DNA of 9,637 bases from an uncultured Collinsella sp. (GTDB lineage Bacteria; Actinomycetota; Coriobacteriia; Coriobacteriales; Coriobacteriaceae): the NCBI GenBank assembly GCA_900552395.1, contig URZJ01000058.1, forward strand, positions 1-9,637, given 5' to 3'. Numbering within the stretch: the stretch's first letter is position 1; the number at the start of each line of letters is the position of its first letter. Shown here piece after piece: positions 4,640 through 9,637 of this stretch. The position numbers and the translations under genes are program-made. Under the pieces are notes generated by a model. That model saw only the letters and a list, made by a program, of their open reading frames with translations, had not been told where the DNA came from and made no database searches.

Positions 4640-7132
4640 ATGGCGGTGTCGCAACAACCAAGCGCTATCGAGGTGCGTGGCGCGCGTGTCCATAACCTTA
4701 AGGACATCGATATCGATATTCCGCTGGGAAAGCTGGTGGGTATTGCCGGCGTGTCGGGCTCGGGCAAGAGCTCGCTGGCGCTGGGTGTTTTGTATGCCGA
4801 GGGCTCGCGCCGTTACCTGGAGGCGCTCAGCACCTATACCCGCCGACGGCTCACCCAGGCCGAGCACGCTCAGGTGGATGAAGTGCTGCACGTGCCGGCG
4901 GCACTCGCGTTGCATCAGCGTCCCAGTGTGCCGGGCGTGCGCTCGACCTTTGGCACCATGACCGAGCTCAACAATAGCCTGCGTCTGCTCTTTAGCCGCT
5001 GCGCCCATCACGTGTGCCCGCATTGTGGGGCGCGTGTGGAGCCGAGCCTTAACGTGGCTGCGGGCCTGTCGCTCACGTGCCCCGCATGCGGTCACGAGTT
5101 CTACGCGCCGGGCGCCGAGGACCTTGCCTTTAACAGCGGCGGCGCGTGTCCTACCTGCGGCGGTACCGGCGTCATGCGCGAGGTGGACGAGGCGAGTCTG
5201 GTGCCCGACGAGTCAAAGACCATCAACGAGGGCGCGGTGCTTCCCTGGGGCACGCTCATGTGGGATCTGATGAAGCAGGTGGCTGGCGAGATGGGTGTGC
5301 GTACCGATGTGCCGTTTAACCAGCTCACACCTCAAGAGCGCGACATCGTGTTCCATGGTCCGGCGGTTAAGAAGCATATTCTCTACGTTCCCAAAAACGG
5401 CGAGGGCGCCACGCCGCTCGACTTCACCTATTACAACGCCGTCTATACGGTCGAGAATGCGCTCGCCAAGGTTAAGGACGATAAGGGACTAAAGCGCGTG
5501 GCTCGCTTTTTGCGCGAGGGCCCGTGCCGTGACTGCGGCGGCACGCGTCTCTCCGAGGTTGCGCGCCAGCCCCAGGTGCGCGGTATCAATCTGGCGCAGG
5601 CCGCGGCCATGACGCTTGGCGATGCGATTGAGTGGGTGCGCGGGGTGCCCGCATCCTTGTCGGCCGAGATGCAGCCCATGGCGACGGATATCTGCGATTC
5701 GTTTTTGGGCGCGGCCCGTCGTCTGGTCGACCTGGGCCTCGATTACCTTTCACTCGATCGCGCAGGTGCCACGCTCTCCACGGGTGAGCGCCAGCGCGTG
5801 CAGCTCGCCCGCGTGGTGCGCAACCGATCGACGGGCGTGCTCTATGTGCTGGACGAGCCCTCGATCGGCTTGCATCCTGCCAATGTCGACGGCCTGGTGG
5901 GCGTAATGCGCGATCTGGTGGATGACGGCAACACCGTGGTCGTTGTCGACCACGACACGCGCGTATTGGCGGAAGCCGATTATCTGGTCGAGATGGGCCC
6001 CGTTGCCGGAGCGGGCGGCGGTAATGTGATCGCCGCCGGTACGGTGGATGAGGTCGAGCAATCGCAGGACAGCCGCATCGCCCCGTTTTTGCGCTCGGAG
6101 CCCAAGCGCTTGCGGCCGCAGGTGGCTGATGACGAAATGTTCGACCGGGGCCATATCCGCATGGCGACCGATGCCATCCATACCGTCAAACCGCTCGAAG
6201 TCGATATCCCGCGCGGTCGCTTGGTCGCGGTGACGGGCGTTTCGGGTTCGGGTAAGACGACGTTGGTGCTCGAGACGCTCATCCCGGCGCTCAAGGCTCA
6301 GGCAACTGGTGAGCGCCTGCCAAGCCATGTGCGCTGGATCGACGCCGAGGGCATCGCACGCGCCAACCTGATTGACGCCACGCCCATCGGCGCCAACGTG
6401 CGCTCGACGGTGGCGACTTATGCCGACATCCATGACGAGCTGCGTCGCGCCTTCGCCCGTACGCCCGAGGCCAAGGCAGCCGGCTACAAGGCGGGCGCAT
6501 TTAGCTACAACACCGGCGCCTTGCGCTGCCCTACGTGCGATGGCACGGGTTCGATATCGCTCGACGTGCAGTTTTTGCCCGATGTCGAGATCGTCTGCCC
6601 GTCATGTCGCGGCTCACGCTATGCAGACGCGGCCTCGCATATCCATCGCGAGGGCAAGGACGGGAGCCTGCTTACGTTGCCGCAGCTCATGGACATGAGT
6701 GTGGACGAGGCCATCGACGCCACGGTGGGGCTCAAGAAAGTTCAGGCGCGCTTACAGACCCTGCACGACCTGGGCTTGGGTTATCTCACGCTCGGCGAGC
6801 CCACGCCGGCGCTTTCGGGCGGCGAGGCGCAGCGTCTTAAGCTCGCGAGCGAGATGGGCCGCGTGCAGGATGATGCCGTATTCGTGTTCGACGAACCCAC
6901 AATTGGCCTGCACCCGCTCGATGTTCAGGTGCTGCTGAGTGTGTTCGACGGCCTCGTTGCCAAGGGTGCCACAGTCGTCGTGATCGAGCACGACCTCGAC
7001 CTTATCCGTAACGCCGATTACGTAATCGACATGGGCCCAGGTGGTGGCGAAGCAGGCGGGCAAATCGTCTGCTTCGGCACGCCAGCCGATATCGCGGCCT
7101 GCCCCAAGAGCATTACCGGCCGTTACCTCTAA
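4640..7132 (+). CDS. UvrA2/DrrC-like excinuclease ABC subunit A paralogue
   Basis: Predicted protein of 830 residues with two ABC ATPase modules of UvrA type. NBD1: Walker A GVSGSGKSS (37-45), signature LSTGERQ (379-385), Walker B with D405/E406. NBD2: Walker A GVSGSGKTT (533-541), signature LSGGEAQ (725-731), Walker B with D751/E752, then the H-loop VVVIEHD. Zinc-type cysteine pairs occur at 126/129, 147/150 and 170/173, plus CPTC...CPSC in NBD2. True UvrA is about 940-950 residues; here only about 17 residues separate CPHCG from LTCPACG, where UvrA carries its UvrB-binding domain. That absence is the mark of UvrA2 (Deinococcus) and DrrC (Streptomyces) proteins, linked to DNA damage or DNA-intercalating drug tolerance. 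It should bind DNA but not recruit UvrB. ATG 4640 has GGGAGG (4628-4633) upstream. It stops with TAA just before PAL4. Confidence 0.9.
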   Translation: MAVSQQPSAIEVRGARVHNLKDIDIDIPLGKLVGIAGVSGSGKSSLALGVLYAEGSRRYLEALSTYTRRRLTQAEHAQVDEVLHVPAALALHQRPSVPGVRSTFGTMTELNNSLRLLFSRCAHHVCPHCGARVEPSLNVAAGLSLTCPACGHEFYAPGAEDLAFNSGGACPTCGGTGVMREVDEASLVPDESKTINEGAVLPWGTLMWDLMKQVAGEMGVRTDVPFNQLTPQERDIVFHGPAVKKHILYVPKNGEGATPLDFTYYNAVYTVENALAKVKDDKGLKRVARFLREGPCRDCGGTRLSEVARQPQVRGINLAQAAAMTLGDAIEWVRGVPASLSAEMQPMATDICDSFLGAARRLVDLGLDYLSLDRAGATLSTGERQRVQLARVVRNRSTGVLYVLDEPSIGLHPANVDGLVGVMRDLVDDGNTVVVVDHDTRVLAEADYLVEMGPVAGAGGGNVIAAGTVDEVEQSQDSRIAPFLRSEPKRLRPQVADDEMFDRGHIRMATDAIHTVKPLEVDIPRGRLVAVTGVSGSGKTTLVLETLIPALKAQATGERLPSHVRWIDAEGIARANLIDATPIGANVRSTVATYADIHDELRRAFARTPEAKAAGYKAGAFSYNTGALRCPTCDGTGSISLDVQFLPDVEIVCPSCRGSRYADAASHIHREGKDGSLLTLPQLMDMSVDEAIDATVGLKKVQARLQTLHDLGLGYLTLGEPTPALSGGEAQRLKLASEMGRVQDDAVFVFDEPTIGLHPLDVQVLLSVFDGLVAKGATVVVIEHDLDLIRNADYVIDMGPGGGEAGGQIVCFGTPADIAACPKSITGRYL

Positions 7133-7136
7133 CCGA

Positions 7137-7167
7137 ATGTGACAAAGGGACAGTCCCTTTGTCACAT
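7137..7167 (+). repeat. Palindrome copy 4 (PAL4), between convergent genes
   Basis: A perfect 15-base inverted repeat, ATGTGACAAAGGGAC / GTCCCTTTGTCACAT, with central A (7152). It lies four bases after the UvrA2 TAA and seven bases before the stop of the opposing ATPase 2 gene, so a hairpin here would sit at the 3' end of both transcripts. It is the only copy that supplies no part of a stop codon. Confidence 0.95.
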
Positions 7168-7174
7168 CCGATGC

Positions 7175-8275
7175 CTATTTCACGCATTGAACGGCGAGAT
7201 AGTCGCGGAAGAACGGTAATTCAAAAGCGACGATTCCGCGCCCGCGTTCTCCAATGATGCCGGCGTCTATCATGCGGCGTCGGTAGCGGGAGACCTGTTG
7301 CGGCGAACGCTTAAGGCGCTCGACAAGGTCAGCGGTGGTGGACTCTTCCTCGTCATCGAGCATGGCGATGAGAAATCGCTTGTCCTCTGCAGTGAGTTCC
7401 CGATAGGTCGCCGCGAGGATCCGGTCGTCCATTTCATCGCGTGCGATTTTGATTCCCTGGTCAAAGTCGCGAGATGATATTTCCCTCGAGTTGCTCGTGA
7501 GATCCCAGGCGCGGTAACCCACAAGCTGCAAAAGGAAGGGAAAGCCAGAAATCGAGCGAACGGCCTTATCGATTCCCTCGGCATCTGCCAAGCGGTCGTT
7601 TTCCTGGATCGTTCGGATCAAGGCCTCACGCACATCGTAGTCGGCGATACGCCCCAGATGATATTGCTGGGCGCGGCGAAGGAACGAGACCGTCTTGTGG
7701 TTCAGCAACGTCGAGACGTTGTTGGGAAGTCCCGCCATGAGTAGGGCGACGCGTTTCCCATCGGTCACAAAGTGCTGATACGTGGCTGCGAGCTGGATCA
7801 TCTCGTCGAGCGTCGGGTCGACCTCATCAACCGTGACGAGCAGACCGGTGCCCGTTTCGTTGAGCTGGTCGATGATGTCGCTCATGCGATACCGCCAAGT
7901 CGAGGCATCGTGAACGCGATTGACCTCGATACTGCCGAGCGGCGCGATTCCGAGACCGGTGACTTCGAAGTTGTTAGACGGGTCGATGAGATGGCCTGCA
8001 GCACGTTTCGCCCCGAGCTCGATTTCCTCAAGCATTCCCGAGAGCGCGGTCGTCTTTACCGCTATCCATCCGTGGGATTCCGCTCTTGTCGCGAGCGATG
8101 ACATGAGTGCGGTTTTACCGGTTCCACGCGCGCCTGAGAAGATCGAGGTCAATTCCGGGCGTCTGCGCTGGCTCAAGAAGGCACGGTCCAAATCCCGAAT
8201 AATCTGTTGTCTGCCGGCGAGATGGGCAGGAACCTCACCAAAACTGGGGGTAAACGGGTTCTCGAGATATTCCAC
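7175..8275 (-). CDS. AAA-type (Orc1/Cdc6-like) ATPase with C-terminal winged helix, ATPase 2
   Basis: Predicted soluble protein of 366 residues, same family as ATPase 1. In order: NPFTPSFGEVPAHLAGR (6-22), Walker A GARGTGKT (48-55), Walker B LLVTVDEVD with D150/E151, sensor-like VALLMAGLPN (176-185), family signature VSFLRRAQQ (196-204), lid segment FLLQLVGYRAW, and a C-terminal winged helix (about 300-360: STTADLVERL...QVSRYRRRMIDAGII). It is closer than ATPase 1 to the common actinobacterial form I remember, so ATPase 1 may be the diverged copy. The start is GTG (8275-8273), supported by an AAAGGAGA site six bases upstream on the minus strand; the residues that follow match family N-termini. 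It is transcribed toward UvrA2 and separated from it by PAL4. Probably monocistronic, from an AT-rich promoter region at 8290-8356. DNA binding and signalling are inferred from the fold; function unknown. Confidence 0.88.
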   Translation of the reverse strand: MEYLENPFTPSFGEVPAHLAGRQQIIRDLDRAFLSQRRRPELTSIFSGARGTGKTALMSSLATRAESHGWIAVKTTALSGMLEEIELGAKRAAGHLIDPSNNFEVTGLGIAPLGSIEVNRVHDASTWRYRMSDIIDQLNETGTGLLVTVDEVDPTLDEMIQLAATYQHFVTDGKRVALLMAGLPNNVSTLLNHKTVSFLRRAQQYHLGRIADYDVREALIRTIQENDRLADAEGIDKAVRSISGFPFLLQLVGYRAWDLTSNSREISSRDFDQGIKIARDEMDDRILAATYRELTAEDKRFLIAMLDDEEESTTADLVERLKRSPQQVSRYRRRMIDAGIIGERGRGIVAFELPFFRDYLAVQCVK

Positions 8276-8307
8276 AAGGCTCTCCTTTCACATCGCCGTT
8301 TAACTTC

Positions 8308-8336
8308 ATTTTATTCTAGTAAATTCTGATTAAAAA
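8308..8336 (-). promoter_or_regulatory. Possible promoter of ATPase 2
   Basis: On the minus strand: TTTTTA (8336-8331), a 17-base spacer, and TAAAAT (8313-8308, 5 of 6). TAGAAT (8318-8313) is an alternative -10. This 65-base gap is far more AT-rich than its surroundings, which fits a promoter. The -35 is weak. Confidence 0.4.
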
Positions 8337-8356
8337 CGATGGCTCATTATTTGGTG

Positions 8357-8397
8357 CATCAATGTGACAAAGGGACTGTCCCTTTGTCACATTGATG
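8357..8397 (-). repeat. Palindrome copy 5 (PAL5), extended to 41 bases
   Basis: The same 15-base arms as PAL3/PAL4, but symmetry continues outward: CATCAATGTGACAAAGGGAC (8357-8376), central T, GTCCCTTTGTCACATTGATG (8378-8397). That makes 20 paired bases per arm. On the minus strand the centre is A, matching the direction of trmL, whose last Met codon and TGA stop (8392-8387) lie inside the repeat. Confidence 0.95.
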
Positions 8398-8986
8398 GAA
8401 AGCCTGTCTGGCGCAGGGCCTCGTAGAGGACGATGGCGGCGCTGTTGGAGAGGTTGAGGGCGCTGATGCGGTAGTCGTCCGGGTCGACGAAGTTGCCGCA
8501 GATATCCTGCCGAAGGATGGCCTCGTGGCTGCCCTCGGTATGCCCGAGCGATTCCTCGTGGGCTTCCCAGGCCTCGGCGTTATCGAGTGAGTCGCAATCG
8601 CGCAGCATGGGGATGCGCTCGCAGCACTCAGGCGCCGCGGCGAGCAGCTCCTCGGGAATCCCCGAGCTCTCGCTGCCAAAGACCAAAAAGTCGCCGTCGC
8701 GGTAGGTGCTTTGCGCATAGGTGCGGCGTGCCTTTTTGGTCAGCAGATGCAGGCGCTCGTCGGCGGGGGAGAGATCGTTGCGCGCCAGGAAATCCTCCCA
8801 GCCGGCATACGTTGTCACGTCCAAGTTTTGCCAGTAGCCCAGGCCGGCGCGGCGCACCGTCTTGTCGTCGAGCGAAAAGCCCAACGGCTCCACCAGATGC
8901 AGGCGGGCGCCGGTGACCACGCAGGTACGGCCGATGTTGCCCGTATTGGCCGGAATCTCGGGCGCGTACAGCACGATATTGAACAT
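8387..8986 (-). CDS. trmL: tRNA (cytidine/uridine-34)-2'-O-methyltransferase TrmL (SPOUT family)
   Basis: Predicted protein of 199 residues. TrmL methylates the ribose 2'-OH of the wobble base of tRNA-Leu isoacceptors using S-adenosylmethionine. The N-terminus FNIVLYAPEIPANTGNIGR (2-20) and the segments LHLVEPLGFSLDDKTVRRAGL (about 29-49), DGDFLVFGSESSGIP (97-111), RIPM (124-127) and LNLSNSAAIVLYEALRQ (177-193) are the conserved SPOUT/TrmL blocks of the knotted SAM site. E. coli TrmL is 157 residues; most of the excess lies between RIPM and LNLSNS, where about 49 residues replace 6. Flanking motifs are intact and in frame, so the enzyme is probably active. The ATG at 8986 is chosen over 9019 because AAGGAGA precedes it and the protein then starts as family members do; 9019 lies within the upstream terminator. 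The C-terminal Ser-Met-TGA comes from PAL5. Confidence 0.93.
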   Translation of the reverse strand: MFNIVLYAPEIPANTGNIGRTCVVTGARLHLVEPLGFSLDDKTVRRAGLGYWQNLDVTTYAGWEDFLARNDLSPADERLHLLTKKARRTYAQSTYRDGDFLVFGSESSGIPEELLAAAPECCERIPMLRDCDSLDNAEAWEAHEESLGHTEGSHEAILRQDICGNFVDPDDYRISALNLSNSAAIVLYEALRQTGFPSM

Positions 8987-9007
8987 GAATCTCCTTGGCA
9001 TAGAACG

Positions 9008-9049
9008 AAAAACCACCACGAAGGGGACAGGCGCCTTCGTGGTGGTTTT
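9008..9049 (-). terminator. Intrinsic terminator after the CobW-like gene
   Basis: A 16-base perfect stem, AAAACCACCACGAAGG (9009-9024) with CCTTCGTGGTGGTTTT (9034-9049), and a 9-base loop. Read on the minus strand it ends in five T (9012-9008). It lies 41 bases beyond the CobW-like stop and 22 bases before the trmL start, separating the two genes. The loop side reads AAGGGGACAG on the plus strand, resembling the centre of the PAL repeats. Confidence 0.85.
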
Positions 9050-9089
9050 GGCGGTTACGTGGGCGGAAAAAATGCCCGCTTCGATAAAC

Positions 9090-9637
9090 CTAGGCGCGGT
9101 GCCAGTCGGTCAGGCAGGCATCGAGGTCGGCGATGAGCGCATCCTTGTCCATGTGACGGCCGATGATGCACAGGCTCGTCATGCGGTCGCCCGTCTCGTC
9201 GTCCCAAATCTGCATGATCTCGGGGTTCTCGTCGATGATCTTCTGCTTCTCGCCCTCGGGCGCGGAGTCAACGAACAGACCGTTCTCCATCAGGCGCATC
9301 TGGTGGCCAGCCTGCTCGAACATGTAGCACATGTCCGGATCGCCGGTCTGCCACAGCGGACCCTTGACGCGGATGACCTCGTCAGGCCACTCCTGCTCAA
9401 CAAAATCGGTGAACTTCTGCAGGTCAAACGGTTTGCGGCGCGAGTACACAAAGGTCTCGATGTCGTACTCGAGCACCTCGGGGTCGTCGTGCTCCTCGGG
9501 ATGCTCCATGGCCTCAATCCAGGCGGCGGAGTTGTAGGCGCGCATAAAGTCGAAGCGGTCGGTGTCGAGCAGCTCCTCCATGGGGACTTCGCCGTTTTGG
9601 GCCTCGACAATCACGGCGTCCTTCTGCAGACTGCGCA
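9090..9637 (-). CDS. CobW/COG0523-family GTP-binding metallochaperone, C-terminal part (5' end outside window)
   Basis: About 181 residues are visible; the frame runs off the right edge, so the N-terminal GTPase domain is outside. The GTG at 9614 is an internal Val codon (context DAVIVEAQNGEVPMEELLDT), the stretch that in CobW proteins links the G domain to the C-terminal domain. The rest matches the CobW C-terminal domain: IETFVYSRRKPFDLQKFTDF, then VIRVKGPLWQTGDPDMCYMFEQAG, then LCIIGRHMDKDALIADLDACL near the end. Members insert or deliver metals such as zinc or cobalt with GTP hydrolysis. The segment between the domains is rich in His, Glu and Asp (EHPEEHDDPE), as is common in these chaperones. 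Which metal is served cannot be said, because the GCxCC motif of the G domain is not in view. The TAG stop is followed by a strong terminator. Confidence 0.88.
   Translation of the reverse strand, partial: RSLQKDAVIVEAQNGEVPMEELLDTDRFDFMRAYNSAAWIEAMEHPEEHDDPEVLEYDIETFVYSRRKPFDLQKFTDFVEQEWPDEVIRVKGPLWQTGDPDMCYMFEQAGHQMRLMENGLFVDSAPEGEKQKIIDENPEIMQIWDDETGDRMTSLCIIGRHMDKDALIADLDACLTDWHRA

Noticed and set aside
5750..6433. Minus-strand open frame of 227 codons inside the UvrA2-like gene
   Set aside because: It is a shadow of the coding strand: no ribosome site or family motif, while the plus strand carries ABC signature and Walker motifs here.
2774..8397. The five repeats as a CRISPR array
   Set aside because: Copies are separated by whole genes of about 0.5-2.5 kb, not 30-40 base spacers, and there are no cas genes.
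2774..8397. The five repeats as ordinary Rho-independent terminators
   Set aside because: Stems are strong but no T-run follows any copy on either strand, unlike the two clear terminators at 504-531 and 9008-9049.
8987..9019. Earlier ATG for trmL at 9019
   Set aside because: It lies in the terminator stem and adds MVVFRSMPRRF, absent from TrmL proteins. The ATG at 8986 follows AAGGAGA.

Overview
The window reads as chromosomal DNA of a high-GC anaerobic actinobacterium. Collinsella or a close relative in the Coriobacteriia is my best guess. This rests on the GC-rich codon usage, on the two actinobacterial-type Orc1/Cdc6-like ATPases, and on a GTGACAAAGGGAC palindrome that I associate from memory with Collinsella genomes. 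No rRNA or other strict marker is present, so the assignment is an inference.

Layout, left to right. (1) The 3' part of a GNAT acetyltransferase gene (2-469, +) ends at a strong bidirectional terminator hairpin (504-531). (2) The stretch 532-775 has no protein gene. It holds a candidate structured RNA on the minus strand, with an extended -10 promoter at its right end and the shared terminator at its left end; 6S RNA is one possible identity. (3) A TetM/EF-G-like translation GTPase (776-2779, +). (4) An AAA-type ATPase with a C-terminal winged helix (2873-3991, +), a RimJ/RimL-type GNAT acetyltransferase (4044-4592, +) and a UvrA2/DrrC-like excinuclease paralogue lacking the UvrB-binding domain (4640-7132, +). 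(5) A second ATPase of the same family as the first, facing the other way (7175-8275, -). (6) trmL, a tRNA wobble-base 2'-O-methyltransferase with a large insertion (8387-8986, -). (7) A terminator (9008-9049) and the C-terminal part of a CobW/COG0523 metal-chaperone GTPase (9090-9637, -).

The most striking structure is a family of five near-perfect palindromes (arms ATGTGACAAAGGGAC, one central base). One copy sits at every gene junction between 2774 and 8397. Three of them supply the final Met codon and the TGA stop of the gene they follow, one overlaps the last base of a TAA stop, and in all five the central base is A on the strand of the gene that ends there. One arm position varies as G-C, G-U and A-U, which suggests selection on a hairpin in the coding-strand mRNA.

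Functionally, three of the genes between the palindromes are types often linked to tolerance of ribosome- or DNA-targeting compounds: the TetM-like GTPase, the GNAT enzyme and the UvrA2-like protein. They are bracketed with two paralogous ATPases of unknown role. Whether these form one system or are independent genes that share a repeat is open. Promoter evidence suggests ATPase 1, GNAT and UvrA2 could be one transcript starting near 2845.
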